Origin: Halolactibacillus miurensis
Lineage (GTDB): Bacteria > Bacillota > Bacilli > Bacillales > Amphibacillaceae
Direction: 5' to 3'
DNA length: 64,000 bases
Assembly: GCF_900116255.1 (NCBI RefSeq)
Contig: NZ_FPAI01000001.1
Location: 1 to 64,000 of the forward strand
The translations under genes and the position numbers were made by a program. Positions 42,061 to 51,834 of the stretch are shown here, piece by piece (the first letter of the stretch is position 1; each line of letters opens with the position of its first letter). A model generated the notes under the pieces. It saw only the letters and a program-made list of their open reading frames with translations. It was not told the DNA's origin and made no database searches.

Positions 42061-42235
42061 ATCGTCTTAGAGCAAGAATACACCTTTCACAAACATTCGT
42101 TAGAATATTGGTTGTATAATATTTAGTGGAAAGTTCAATGGTTAAATTAATGTAGAAGCAGACATCATAAGGAAATGAGAAAATCGACTTCTGCATTACA
42201 ATGTAATACAATTAATATACAGCTAAGGGGTGAAT

Positions 42236-42454
42236 ATGATGCGCGTTATTAAAATAAGATTGAACGAACAAGAAGAGACATTCTTTCAAAGTTATGCAGA
42301 ACTAATTCGTCAACCCTTGTCAACATTAATGAAACAAGCTCTAACAGAAAAAATTGAAGATTATTTAGATTTGGAAGCAGGATCGGAAGCTCTTAAAAAT
42401 TTATCCGGTCAATCTGTCTCTCTTCAAGACATGATGAAGGCTGAAGATTTGTGA
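42236..42454 (+). CDS. relB: RelB/DUF6290-type antitoxin
   Basis: A 72-aa protein starting at one of two adjacent ATGs (42236 or 42239) after AAGGGG. The N-terminal ribbon-helix-helix pattern (VIKIRLNEQEETFFQSYAEL) and acidic C-terminal tail are those of RelB-type antitoxins of Bacillota. Its stop overlaps the GTG of a RelE toxin frame (GTGA). Because the toxin is broken, the antitoxin is probably an orphan. Confidence 0.85.
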   Translation: MMRVIKIRLNEQEETFFQSYAELIRQPLSTLMKQALTEKIEDYLDLEAGSEALKNLSGQSVSLQDMMKAEDL

Positions 42455-42749
42455 AGTATCATGTTGAGTTTGATAAACGTGCACAAAAAGAGTTTTATAG
42501 TTAGACAAGCCCATTCGAAAACAAATACTACTTTGATTAAATAAAAATATCGAGGGGTGTGAGAACCCACGTTGGACCGGGAAAGGCTTAACAGCTGATA
42601 AAAGCGGATTGTGGCGTTATCGAATAGGAAAGTATAGATTGATATGTGATATTCATGATGATCATGCCTTAGTTCTTGTGATCAAAGCAGGGAAACGAGA
42701 GTCAATTTATCGTTTTAGGGCGAGAAGACACCTTCCTCAAGTGCGTTAG
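42451..42749 (+). pseudogene. relE: RelE/ParE toxin, frameshifted and interrupted
   Basis: The GTG frame reads VKYHVEFDKRAQKEFYS then stops at 42502. The next frame continues LDKPIRKQILL, a TGA at 42534, then the well-conserved toxin core WTGKGLTADKSGLWRYRIG and KYRLICDIHDDHALVLVIK...SIYRF. Loss of one T near 42500 and a Trp-to-stop change explain both breaks. The IS element begins at about 42719, right at the end of the toxin frame, so the frame runs on into IS sequence to a TAG at 42747. Confidence 0.85.
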
Positions 42750-42791
42750 CACTAGGTGGGTGATGAATCGCTGATTCGGAATATTTTTGAA

Positions 42792-42821
42792 GTGACAAAC
42801 ATATATTCTTCATGGTATAAT
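42792..42821 (+). promoter_or_regulatory. tnpB promoter, copy 1
   Basis: -35 GTGACA (42792-42797) and -10 TATAAT (42816-42821), 18 bases apart; the same arrangement occurs in copy 2 at 58322-58351. Confidence 0.55.
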
Positions 42822-42867
42822 TAAAGCGTTAACAATGATCGACACAAACAAAGAGAGGGTGGGCATC

Positions 42868-44574
42868 ATGGGCCTGAAGGCTATTTTTTCAAATTGCTTA
42901 TATAAGTATAAGATCGACCCTGATTTTGTTACGTCCATGGATCACACCCTCCGGGTGTTTAATCAAGCCAAACATTTTCGGTATCAAGCGGAGGTCCGTG
43001 AGCTTAGGGGCTCGAAAGAGAAAAGTTCCGTCTCCATCCATCAACGGTTAAAACAACGTTACGGCTTAAATGATTATTATGCGAACAGTGCTGTTCAACA
43101 AGGACGGGCGCTTCTATCCGCGCAAAAAGAATTAAAGACAATGTATATGCGTAATAAAAAAGAACAAATCAACGCAGTAAAAAGAAAAATAAAAGCGACA
43201 AAGGCGCGCTTGACGACCCTTCAAAAGATAAAAGGCTCTTTTGTCAAAGGAACGCCGATGTTCAATAAAACGTCACGTGAACAACAAAAAGGAGCCTTTT
43301 TTGTTGTGACATATAAGCATTCCACACGCTTATTTTACTGTGCTTATGATTTTGAACATCAATACCTTGATGTTGAAATCAAACACCTAAAGGCTCGTTT
43401 GGGTCAGTTGAACTTTAAGAAAGATCGATATGAAAAACAATTGATTGGATTGTCAAACAAAGTGGCGGGTGTGTGTTTCGGGAGTAAAAAACTCGCGCGC
43501 GGCCGGTTAACACAAAAGTCTTATCACGCTCATCCTGAGCGTTGGCAGAAAGATTGGGCAGCGGCGCGTTACGGTAAGATGACCATTTCAGGACGGAAAG
43601 ACGCCAAATCAGGTAACTTTGTCTTTCATTATCACCCAGAGACACATACCCTTACCTTTAAGGCGATCGACCAATGCGTCATTCGTCTCGCTGACGTTGT
43701 TTTTCCTTATGGTCAAGATCATGTCAATCGTGCCATTCAGACACAAATGAACCTGAAAGATAAGAAAAAGTACGGGAAGCCTATTGGCTGGTCGCTTGAG
43801 GATCATGGTGACTACTATATCGTTAAATGCTTAATCGATGTGCCGGCTTCACCTTATTTGAATACCTCCACATCAACAGGTATGGTTGGTGTTGATTTGA
43901 ATGTAAATCATATCGCTGTCGCTAATGTCAACGACATTGGTCAATGTGTGGATGCCTTCACGCTTCCGTTTAACTTAGAGGGTAAAACCAGTGGGCAGGT
44001 AACGAAAATCATAGAAGCGGAGGTTATTGCCCTGGTTGACTATGCTGTTAAACAGCATAAACCACTCGCCATTGAAAGATTGGATACGACACGGTCCAAA
44101 GTGTCGCGTCCCTATGGAAACAAAAAAGCGAATCGACGAATGAGTCAGTTTGCTTATCAAAAGATGATCCTAGCAATCAAGTCAAGAGCCGAAAAAATGG
44201 GGGTTGCTGTCTACGTTGTGAACCCTGCTTATACAAGTCAAATTGGTAAGATGAAATATATGAAGCGACTCGGTGTGTCCATTCACATGGCAGCCGCTTA
44301 TGTCATTGCCCGTCGGGCAATGGGTTTTAAAGAAATACTCCCACCGATGTTGTATTCACTTGTTCCAGAGCAGAAACAAGGTCTACATCATTGGGCGCAA
44401 TGGGCGTATATGATGCGTACCCTGTCTTTTGTCAGAACGCATGCGTTCTACCAGACAGAACGATTCGATCAAAGCAAGTTGTGTTCCTGGAATACACTAT
44501 TTCCCCAGTATGCTTTAACAGATGTTGAGAAAATAGGTTTGCGAAGGTTGGAAAGTAGAAAAACCTATGCTTAG
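42868..44574 (+). CDS. tnpB: TnpB-like protein, atypical RuvC, copy 1
   Basis: A 568-aa relative of IS605 OrfB/TnpB, RNA-guided nucleases of IS200/IS605 elements; most are near 400 aa. The start at ATG 42868 follows AGAGGGTGG. RuvC-I is GVDLNVNHIA (D343) and RuvC-II is LAIERLD (E403). The usual CxxC zinc ribbon between RuvC-II and RuvC-III is missing: no cysteine between 403 and 500. At the RuvC-III position the sequence is LGVSIHMAAAYVIARRA, with no Asp or Glu. It may be a known TnpB-related subfamily with a shifted active site or an inactive derivative. It differs from copy 2 at about 26 residues. Confidence 0.85.
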   Translation: MGLKAIFSNCLYKYKIDPDFVTSMDHTLRVFNQAKHFRYQAEVRELRGSKEKSSVSIHQRLKQRYGLNDYYANSAVQQGRALLSAQKELKTMYMRNKKEQINAVKRKIKATKARLTTLQKIKGSFVKGTPMFNKTSREQQKGAFFVVTYKHSTRLFYCAYDFEHQYLDVEIKHLKARLGQLNFKKDRYEKQLIGLSNKVAGVCFGSKKLARGRLTQKSYHAHPERWQKDWAAARYGKMTISGRKDAKSGNFVFHYHPETHTLTFKAIDQCVIRLADVVFPYGQDHVNRAIQTQMNLKDKKKYGKPIGWSLEDHGDYYIVKCLIDVPASPYLNTSTSTGMVGVDLNVNHIAVANVNDIGQCVDAFTLPFNLEGKTSGQVTKIIEAEVIALVDYAVKQHKPLAIERLDTTRSKVSRPYGNKKANRRMSQFAYQKMILAIKSRAEKMGVAVYVVNPAYTSQIGKMKYMKRLGVSIHMAAAYVIARRAMGFKEILPPMLYSLVPEQKQGLHHWAQWAYMMRTLSFVRTHAFYQTERFDQSKLCSWNTLFPQYALTDVEKIGLRRLESRKTYA

Positions 44575-44662
44575 TTGAACGAGCATGGGTCCCCTTTAGG
44601 GTGTCCTTACGGAATCCCCTTCCTCAAACATTCGTGAGAATGTTAGGTGGGGGTAGTTCAAT
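44575..44662 (+). ncRNA. Probable omega-RNA scaffold at IS right end, copy 1
   Basis: The last ~90 bases before the right end are nearly identical in both copies although non-coding, and fold into the hairpin at 44616-44653. In this superfamily the guide RNA scaffold ends at the element boundary and the guide is the adjacent flank (here from 44663). The 5' end is unknown and may lie inside tnpB. Confidence 0.45.
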
Positions 44663-45004
44663 TAGTCTAGTTATTTTAAGATATGTAAGGGTCAGAAACG
44701 TTTAAGTTTTTGGTCCTTTTTTACTTTTTCGTACCAGTTTCATTGTAAATCAGAATAACTTAGATCACTGTTTTTTCAGGTTTACTACCTTTGATTTTAT
44801 AGCGCTTCTACTAATTTTTAGGCGTTTCTTCAGCCGTAGTATCGTGTCTACAAAAGATTATGAAATCATTTGTGTACCTAATCATATAGCTTTTTTTAAG
44901 TCTGGAGACGCACAGTACCCGGTTTTTAAAACGGTTTAGTTTTTAATTTAGCGTGAAGTGAGGTAAAATGGTAGTAGCTGTGAATAATCGAAGGAGGATC
45001 ACGT
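44663..45004 (+). promoter_or_regulatory. walR upstream region
   Basis: No gene in these ~340 bases. A weak hairpin before a T-run is near 44687-44730. A -10-like TAAAAT at 44964-44969 lies 36 bases before walR, but no good -35 accompanies it, so the promoter call is tentative. GAAGGAGG serves walR. Confidence 0.35.
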
Positions 45005-45703
45005 ATGGCTTATAAAATATTAGTAGTAGATGATGAAAAACCAATCGCAGATATATTAAAATTCAACTTAGAAAAAGAAGGGTATGAGGTCGTGTGTGCA
45101 CACGATGGCGATGAAGCGATCGCAAAAACACAAGCAGAAAACCCTGACCTTATTCTTTTAGATATTATGTTACCGAATAAAGATGGTAATGAAGTGTGCC
45201 GTGAGGTACGTAAAACGCACAATATGCCGATCATTATGTTGACGGCTAAGGATTCAGAAATCGATAAAGTTCTTGGGTTAGAACTAGGGGCAGATGACTA
45301 TGTCACCAAACCATTTAGTAACCGAGAAGTGATTGCTCGTGTGAAAGCAAATCTACGTCGGCAACAACAACCGGTAGAAAGTCAGCAATCGAATGATATT
45401 GAAGTGGGACAACTCGTCATTCACCCCGATCTCTATAGTGTGACAAAGTCAGGCAAACAAGTAGATCTTACCCACCGTGAGTTTGAGCTGTTGCATTATT
45501 TATCACGTCATATCGGTCAAGTGATGACACGTGAACACTTACTAGAAACGGTATGGGGTTATGACTATTACGGAGATGTACGTACAGTAGACGTGACCGT
45601 AAGACGGTTACGAGAAAAAATTGAAGATACACCGAGTCACCCGATTTGGTTAATCACAAGACGCGGGGTCGGCTATTATTTAAGAAATCCTGAACAGGAG
45701 TAA
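45005..45703 (+). CDS. walR: Response regulator WalR (YycF)
   Basis: Essential OmpR-family regulator of wall metabolism. The receiver domain has DD at 9-10, the phospho-acceptor D53 ([11 protein letters not shown]) and K in AKDSEIDK; a winged-helix DNA-binding domain occupies about 130-230 ([12 protein letters not shown]). At 232 aa it is standard. It heads the walRKHIJ-htrA operon. Confidence 0.98.
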   Translation: MAYKILVVDDEKPIADILKFNLEKEGYEVVCAHDGDEAIAKTQAENPDLILLDIMLPNKDGNEVCREVRKTHNMPIIMLTAKDSEIDKVLGLELGADDYVTKPFSNREVIARVKANLRRQQQPVESQQSNDIEVGQLVIHPDLYSVTKSGKQVDLTHREFELLHYLSRHIGQVMTREHLLETVWGYDYYGDVRTVDVTVRRLREKIEDTPSHPIWLITRRGVGYYLRNPEQE

Positions 45704-45707
45704 TGCT

Positions 45708-47537
45708 ATGAAGAAAGTCAGTTTCTTTCAATCGATCCGCTGGAAAATTATCGCTATTATGATTTTACTGTTACTACTAGCGATCCAGGTCATCGGTGCC
45801 TATTTTGCTCAGCGACTAGAGACCGATTTAAAGCAAAGTTTTGAAGATTCGATTGAAGATCGTTTAGAAGTACTTAATTACAATGTTCGGGAAGCTTTTA
45901 CGAAAGACCGGACAGAAACAGAAGATGGTTTGACTCTAGAACAAGAAATCGCAAGTGTATTAGCTTTTTATGGCCGTGATGATGACTACTCACGTCTTCA
46001 AGTCGTTGATCGTCAATTTCGAATTGTGGGAACAAACACCGAGGCGACCGATGTTGGTAAGCTAGTCTCTGGTGAAAGTCGGGTGCGCTCAGTGATTATG
46101 TCTGGAACCCCAATTCGCTCGATTGAACGTAATTCTCAAACAGGTGAACGTCATCTCGTACACATTATTCCAATTACGAGTAACGAAGAAGAATCACTTG
46201 GTGCGATTTACTTAGAAGCGTCGATGGAAGATGTCTATAGTCAACTACAAAGTATTAATCGGATTTTCTTAAATGGGACGTTAATTGCAATCGGTATCAG
46301 TGCTCTTGTTGGTATCCTCGTCGCTCAAGCTATTACCAAACCGATTACTGAAATGCGCGAACAAGCAAAAATTATGGCTGAAGGGGACTTCTCGCAAAAA
46401 GTAAACGTGTATGGTGTCGATGAGATTGGTCAACTAGCCGATACGTTTAATGAAATGAAAGAACGGATTAAAGTCGCTAACTTAATTACTGAAGAAGAAA
46501 GGCGAAAACTTAGTTCTATTCTATCCAATATGTCAGACGGTGTTATTGCTACCAATGAACAAGGTGAGATTACGTTAATGAATGAGCCAGCGATGGTGCT
46601 CTTAGGTCAAACGTTGGAACAATTAAAAGGCCAATCATTATTTGAAGTATTAAATATCGATGAATCAACGGTGGATATATTAGAAATGCAAGACTCTGGG
46701 TCCATTACGATTGATATGAGCGATGATGAACAGTTCTTTTTACTAAAAGCCAACTTCACGTTTGTATTAGATGAGTATGAGCGTTTTAGCGGGTTAATCA
46801 CAGTAATAAGTGATGTGACTGAGGAAGAGAAAGTCGAAAAAGAACGTCGTGAGTTTGTCTCAAACGTTTCTCATGAGTTAAGAACGCCACTCACCACGAT
46901 GCGCAGTTACTTAGAAGCATTAACTGACGGAGCATGGGAAAACAAAGACATTGCCCCACAGTTTTTAGAAGTCACCCAAAATGAAACAGAGCGGATGATA
47001 CGCTTAGTGAATGATTTGCTCCAGTTATCTAAAATGGACCATAAAGAAATGGATATGTTGAAAGAGCGAGTCAATGTCATTCCGTTTTTCCATCATGTGC
47101 TCGACCGTTTTGAAATGAATAAGGATGAAACAGTCCGCATCGATCGAACGATTCCTAAAGATAGTATATTCTTATGGATGGATAAAGATAAAATTATTCA
47201 AGTCATTGATAATATTATGTCGAACGCCTTAAAGTATTCACCACCAGAAGGTGTGATTCGCTTTAAAGTGACAAAAGAAAGAAACCGAATCAAAGTGATG
47301 ATTCAAGACCAAGGACCAGGGATTCCTCCTGATAAACTTGATAAAATCTTTGATCGTTTTTATCGTGCTGACCGGGCACGGTCACGTCAACTCGGTGGGA
47401 CGGGACTCGGTCTTGCGATCGCAAGAGAGATTATTCAAAATCATCACGGGCAAATTTGGGCAGATTCGGAAGAAGGTAAAGGAACAAAAGTCTTCTTTAC
47501 TTTGCCATTAATCGCACGAAAACGAGGGGTGTCATAA
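45708..47537 (+). CDS. walK: Sensor histidine kinase WalK (YycG)
   Basis: 609 aa: membrane helix about 11-35, an extracellular Cache/PAS-like domain, a second helix about 187-208, HAMP, an internal PAS (about 260-375), HisKA with H389 in SNVSHELRTPLTT, and HATPase_c (NIMSNALKYSP, DQGPGIP, GGTGLGLAIA). It phosphorylates WalR. Its stop shares a base with the walH ATG (TAATG). Confidence 0.97.
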   Translation: MKKVSFFQSIRWKIIAIMILLLLLAIQVIGAYFAQRLETDLKQSFEDSIEDRLEVLNYNVREAFTKDRTETEDGLTLEQEIASVLAFYGRDDDYSRLQVVDRQFRIVGTNTEATDVGKLVSGESRVRSVIMSGTPIRSIERNSQTGERHLVHIIPITSNEEESLGAIYLEASMEDVYSQLQSINRIFLNGTLIAIGISALVGILVAQAITKPITEMREQAKIMAEGDFSQKVNVYGVDEIGQLADTFNEMKERIKVANLITEEERRKLSSILSNMSDGVIATNEQGEITLMNEPAMVLLGQTLEQLKGQSLFEVLNIDESTVDILEMQDSGSITIDMSDDEQFFLLKANFTFVLDEYERFSGLITVISDVTEEEKVEKERREFVSNVSHELRTPLTTMRSYLEALTDGAWENKDIAPQFLEVTQNETERMIRLVNDLLQLSKMDHKEMDMLKERVNVIPFFHHVLDRFEMNKDETVRIDRTIPKDSIFLWMDKDKIIQVIDNIMSNALKYSPPEGVIRFKVTKERNRIKVMIQDQGPGIPPDKLDKIFDRFYRADRARSRQLGGTGLGLAIAREIIQNHHGQIWADSEEGKGTKVFFTLPLIARKRGVS

Positions 47538-48892
47538 TGCCTATCGAACATATTAAATCGTTTATCTTAATATTGCTGATCACGTCAAGTTTAGTCCTGA
47601 CTTTTGCACTTTGGAGTGATCAACCTAATTATCAGATGCAGACAGAACAAGAAGACTTAATCGATGCTGAATTAGATGGTGGCGTTCGTCTTACACGTCC
47701 AGAAGTCATTAAACCGGTCGAGATGATTCGTCACGATGAACGACTAGATGAACCTGTTGGGTTAAAGTCAACAGAACGAATGACACGCTTTAATGAAGCG
47801 CTGGCGAATCTATCATTATATAATTTTTCTAAAATTACGATGAATGAGCTGTGGTATAAAGACGAACGTAATCGTTTTGAAATTGTTTATCAAACCGCCT
47901 TACCTAGTGGCGTCATTATGGACTTATTTAATGTGGATGCAGAGACCTATATACCGACAGGTGATTTTAATCGGATTGTCTTCTTAGAAGGCCATGATTT
48001 GTATCAAATCCTATTTGTGAACGATGCGGATGATGAAGTGATTGTGGCGAATGCGCAAAACTACACGCAAAATCTCGCGCTCTTTACGCAAGTATTTAAC
48101 GCCGAAGAATCACCCAATCGTTACCTCACTTTCGAAGGCACGAGAGGATCACTGATTTATTTGCCAGAGACAGTCACAAAACAAACAAAATTGTTTGCTT
48201 ATACAGAACTAAATCAAGAGGATTTTATTAATCTCTTGTTTAGTAAACCATCGATTGTACGCAGTGCTTATACGTATGGTGGAGATACGAACTATATCGA
48301 CGGCACCAGAGAGATGATTGTTGATGGACGGGGGATCGAATTTACTGATCCAACGAACGAACCGCTCGATCAATCCGAACGCCTATCAAGTAATCAATTG
48401 TTTGAAGAAGTTCAAAGTTTTATTAATACACATTTAGGATTTACGTTTAAAGAGCCGTTTGGCTATCAATTAAGTGGGATTAATCAAACAGCAGCGACTA
48501 ACGAAGTGACGTACACCTTAACGTATCAAGAGACCCCCATTTTCTATGACCGGGATCTCACCGAAATTATGGTGCGTTGGCACAATGATAGTATTTATCA
48601 ATATTATCATCCGCTCATTATGATGTTAGACCAACGTGGGATTGGTCAAGATACGACGAATATTCCAAATGCTGAAGAAGTGATAGAGATTTTAAATGGT
48701 CCAAACTATCAAGGCACCGCCATTTATGACGTCGTATTAGGTTACCGACTGACAGAACAGTCAGACAGTCAGGGGCAAGTTTATGCGCTCACACCAACAT
48801 GGTATGTCAAAGGTGTGTATGGCTACAGTCCACTCGTTCTTCCATTAGAAGAGACAAAAGGAGGGATGGCGCATGCAATGGGGTCAAATTAA
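47537..48892 (+). CDS. walH: WalRK regulator WalH (YycH)
   Basis: 451-aa membrane-anchored extracytoplasmic protein: one N-terminal helix (about 7-26), then a large external region. By position and layout it is YycH, which with WalI binds WalK in the membrane and tunes its activity (inhibitor in B. subtilis, activator in Staphylococcus). It overlaps walK by one base and walI by 20. Confidence 0.92.
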   Translation: MPIEHIKSFILILLITSSLVLTFALWSDQPNYQMQTEQEDLIDAELDGGVRLTRPEVIKPVEMIRHDERLDEPVGLKSTERMTRFNEALANLSLYNFSKITMNELWYKDERNRFEIVYQTALPSGVIMDLFNVDAETYIPTGDFNRIVFLEGHDLYQILFVNDADDEVIVANAQNYTQNLALFTQVFNAEESPNRYLTFEGTRGSLIYLPETVTKQTKLFAYTELNQEDFINLLFSKPSIVRSAYTYGGDTNYIDGTREMIVDGRGIEFTDPTNEPLDQSERLSSNQLFEEVQSFINTHLGFTFKEPFGYQLSGINQTAATNEVTYTLTYQETPIFYDRDLTEIMVRWHNDSIYQYYHPLIMMLDQRGIGQDTTNIPNAEEVIEILNGPNYQGTAIYDVVLGYRLTEQSDSQGQVYALTPTWYVKGVYGYSPLVLPLEETKGGMAHAMGSN

Positions 48893-49829
48893 ATCGTTAT
48901 TTATTATTTGTTTCCTTGTGCTCAATGTGTTTCTTGCGAAACAACTACTTGACCGAGGAGAAGAAACACTCTCAGCGTTACCGGAAGCGTCAAAAGAAGA
49001 AGAGCTAGAATTAAATATTTCAGGGCTTGAACAATTAGATCAAGAAAAGCATCAAGCCCCCTTACTGTATACCAATAGTTATAATTTCAATGAAGTAGAA
49101 AATATTGCAGCAGAACTGACGAATCAAGAGGTAGTCGTTGCGAATGATACGACCCTTTATGCCCGGATGAACGCACCTGTTCAGCTCCCACTTGACGACG
49201 ATGAAGCCCTAACAACCGCACTCGCACAACATGTGTATCTAGGTGGTCGCTTTAATCAGTATCGCTACTTAGAAGAAGCAGGACTAGTCGTTTTCTTCCA
49301 GCGGATTAACTATCCGATCTTTTATAACACACAAGCGGTCCTATTTGTTAAAGTCAATGAGGCTGGTGAAATGACGCATTATATGATGCGTGCGCTGGAT
49401 ATTGTTGAAGAAGAACAAGAAGATAGTGAACAAACACTGATCACGGAGTATGACGCAGTCTACCGGTTATACCACAATTCTAATATGTTAAAGACAGGTG
49501 ATGAAGTCACAGGCGTTAAACTTGGTTACCATAACCTTGTCTCACTTCCAAATGGAGAACAGTTACTTAATCCAACGTGGCAAGTCAGTGTGAATGATGC
49601 CGTTGATTATTTCATTAATGCGATTGAAGGACACGATTATCCGCAATATACAAACTTTATTACCGAAACACTCGATGACTTTGTCGAGCTGTTAAACCCA
49701 GCCTCATCACGCAAGTATACGTATTACACATTAGATGAGGACCGGGCAGAAGAAGACACGTTGTTGTCTTCGATTAGACAGCCGTTTGTCACATCTTATC
49801 ATCAATTAACTGAGGTGGAATCTGAATGA
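48873..49829 (+). CDS. walI: WalRK regulator WalI (YycI)
   Basis: 318-aa protein with a single N-terminal helix ([19 protein letters not shown]), preceded by MQWGQIK as in YycI. The extracytoplasmic part partners WalH. GGAGGG lies before the ATG within the walH 3' end; its stop overlaps walJ (ATGA). Confidence 0.92.
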   Translation: MQWGQIKSLFIICFLVLNVFLAKQLLDRGEETLSALPEASKEEELELNISGLEQLDQEKHQAPLLYTNSYNFNEVENIAAELTNQEVVVANDTTLYARMNAPVQLPLDDDEALTTALAQHVYLGGRFNQYRYLEEAGLVVFFQRINYPIFYNTQAVLFVKVNEAGEMTHYMMRALDIVEEEQEDSEQTLITEYDAVYRLYHNSNMLKTGDEVTGVKLGYHNLVSLPNGEQLLNPTWQVSVNDAVDYFINAIEGHDYPQYTNFITETLDDFVELLNPASSRKYTYYTLDEDRAEEDTLLSSIRQPFVTSYHQLTEVESE

Positions 49830-50626
49830 CTTTAAGCTTTTCTGTACTTGCCTCAGGTAGCTCAGGCAATGCATTTTATATTGGCACAGACAACGAACGC
49901 ATTTTGGTCGATGCGGGTTTAAGTGGAAAAAAACTCGACCAACTCTTTCAATCGATTGATGTCGATCCAAAATCTTTGTCACGTATACTCGTGACCCATG
50001 AACATAGCGATCATATCAAAGGGCTTGGTATTTTTGCCCGGAAACATCAGCTGCCGATTTATGCGAATGAAAAAACATGGCAGGCGATGGATGGTAAGCT
50101 CGGCAAACTGCCAGTTGATCAAAAGTTTACTTTTGATATGGAGACAGTCCAATGTTTTAACGGCATTGATGTTGAATCATTTGCCGTTTCACACGATGCG
50201 GCTGACCCGATGTTTTACACGTTCCATCATAACGGTAAGAAAGTCTCGCTCGTGACCGATCTCGGTTACGTATCTGAACGGATTAAAAAAACAGTGGAAG
50301 CATCCGATGCGCTCATTTTTGAAGCAAATCACGATATTTCGATGTTACAAATGGGACGTTACCCATGGAGTGTGAAACGCCGTATTTTAGGTGACTATGG
50401 CCACGTCTCGAATGAAGACGCCGCTATTGCTTTAGAAGATATTATTTCAGATACCACGAAGCGTATCTACTTAGCCCACTTAAGTAAAGATAACAATATG
50501 AAAGACTTAGCGCGTATGGCCGTAGAACAACACTTAACTGAAAAAGATTTTCCGATTAATCACGGCCTCAAAATCTTTGATACCGATCCAAATGAACCAA
50601 CAGCACTCTATCACTTAAACGATTAA
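49826..50626 (+). CDS. walJ: WalJ (YycJ) metallo-beta-lactamase-fold exonuclease
   Basis: 266-aa MBL-fold protein with the metal motif [11 protein letters not shown] (about 56-66), SSGNAFYIG near the start, and further metal histidines ([15 protein letters not shown]). YycJ is a 5'-3' DNA exonuclease implicated in mismatch repair. It is translationally coupled to walI. Confidence 0.93.
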   Translation: MTLSFSVLASGSSGNAFYIGTDNERILVDAGLSGKKLDQLFQSIDVDPKSLSRILVTHEHSDHIKGLGIFARKHQLPIYANEKTWQAMDGKLGKLPVDQKFTFDMETVQCFNGIDVESFAVSHDAADPMFYTFHHNGKKVSLVTDLGYVSERIKKTVEASDALIFEANHDISMLQMGRYPWSVKRRILGDYGHVSNEDAAIALEDIISDTTKRIYLAHLSKDNNMKDLARMAVEQHLTEKDFPINHGLKIFDTDPNEPTALYHLND

Positions 50627-50640
50627 AGGATGTGTGAAAG

Positions 50641-51834
50641 ATGGTCTACTATGATGATGGGACACGTAAAAAATATTACCGCTATAAACGACGTGAACGA
50701 AAGTGGTTAGCTGTTTTAATCGCGTTTATCTTAGGTGCTTTTCTGTTTGCGGTCGTGTTAACGTATATCGCAAGCACAGGAATATTACCTTACACAATCG
50801 TGGATAAGGAAGATTTAAGACAGAACACACCGATTCAACAAATCCGTACGGAACAAATCACAGATTTAACGGACATGATTGAACACGCGACACCGACGGT
50901 CGTCGGTATTGAAAATGTTGGTGAGAACTTTTTAGGCCTCTTTCCCCAACAATCAGGCGGAACAGGATCGGGTGTCATCTATCGACTGTCGAGTGACAAG
51001 GCTTATATCGTGACAAACCATCATGTCGTAGAAGGCGCAACTGAAGTACGCGTCGTTCTTTATACTGGTGAGCGATTAGACGCACACATCCTTGGCACGG
51101 ACCCTTATACAGACCTTGCGGTCGTTGAAGTTGAGAAAGGACCGATTGAGAAGGCCATTACTTTTGGTGACTCTGACCTCACGAAAGTTGGGGAAGATGT
51201 GATTGCGATAGGCAATCCTCTCGGCCTTGACTTATCTGGTTCAGTCACAAAAGGGATCATTAGTGGAAAAGAGCGAATGATTCCGATAGACTTAACGGGC
51301 AACAACCAAGCCGACTGGCAAGTCGAAGTGATGCAGACAGATGCCGCCATTAATCCAGGGAATAGTGGGGGCGCATTGTTAAACACTCAAGGAGATCTCA
51401 TTGGCATTAACTCGATGAAAATTGCTGAATCAAGTGTCGAGGGCATTGGCTTTACGATTCCAATTAACGAAGCGATTCCGATCATTGAAGAGTTAGAATC
51501 AACCGGTCAAGTGAGACGAGCTTTTTTAGGGATTGAAGCCTACAGCTTAATGGAAGTGCCAAGAGACCGCTGGCAAGAGACGTTAAACTTACCTGAAGAC
51601 GTGGAATCAGGCGTCGTACTCAATGCGGTTGTCCCAGGTTCACCAGCAGATGATGCTGGCTTACAAGCGCTTGATGTGATTGTTAAACTAGATGAAACAC
51701 CAGTAGAGAACATGATTGATTTAAGAAAATATTTGTATCAAGAAAAAGTACCAGGTGAAACGATTCTGGTGACGTATTATCGCAATCAGACCATTCAAAC
51801 GACAGAATTCGAGTTATCCACACAATCCGAATAA
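50641..51834 (+). CDS. htrA: Membrane-anchored serine protease HtrA (YycK)
   Basis: 397-aa DegP-type quality-control protease. An N-terminal cytoplasmic Tyr/Arg/Lys-rich tail (YYDDGTRKKYYRYKRRERK) precedes one membrane helix (about 22-45). The trypsin domain has H128 (TNHHVV), D158 (YTDLAVV) and S242 (NPGNSGGALL), and a PDZ domain follows (about 300-390). It is last in the wal operon, 14 bases after walJ. Its final codons contain an exact DnaA box. Confidence 0.95.
   Translation: MVYYDDGTRKKYYRYKRRERKWLAVLIAFILGAFLFAVVLTYIASTGILPYTIVDKEDLRQNTPIQQIRTEQITDLTDMIEHATPTVVGIENVGENFLGLFPQQSGGTGSGVIYRLSSDKAYIVTNHHVVEGATEVRVVLYTGERLDAHILGTDPYTDLAVVEVEKGPIEKAITFGDSDLTKVGEDVIAIGNPLGLDLSGSVTKGIISGKERMIPIDLTGNNQADWQVEVMQTDAAINPGNSGGALLNTQGDLIGINSMKIAESSVEGIGFTIPINEAIPIIEELESTGQVRRAFLGIEAYSLMEVPRDRWQETLNLPEDVESGVVLNAVVPGSPADDAGLQALDVIVKLDETPVENMIDLRKYLYQEKVPGETILVTYYRNQTIQTTEFELSTQSE

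Larger units (their letters stand above)
42719..44662 (+). mobile_element. IS605-type (IS1341-like) element, copy 1
   Basis: A tnpB-only element of about 1.94 kb, found again at 58249-60193 with matching ends. The left end has a subterminal hairpin (42729-42762; CCTTCCTCAA, 4-nt loop, AGGTGGG). The right end has a related hairpin (44616-44653) and stops at GTAGTTCAAT. No tnpA and no terminal inverted repeats or target duplication, as expected for this superfamily. Ends are set by comparing the two copies; shared flank TTTAG before the left end may be the target motif. Confidence 0.85.

Noticed and set aside
43270-43280. CACGTGAA core inside tnpB as a fifth parS
   Set aside because: Only the central 8 bases match; the outer TGTTT/AAACA arms are absent. 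The same applies to CCACGTGAAT near 62558.
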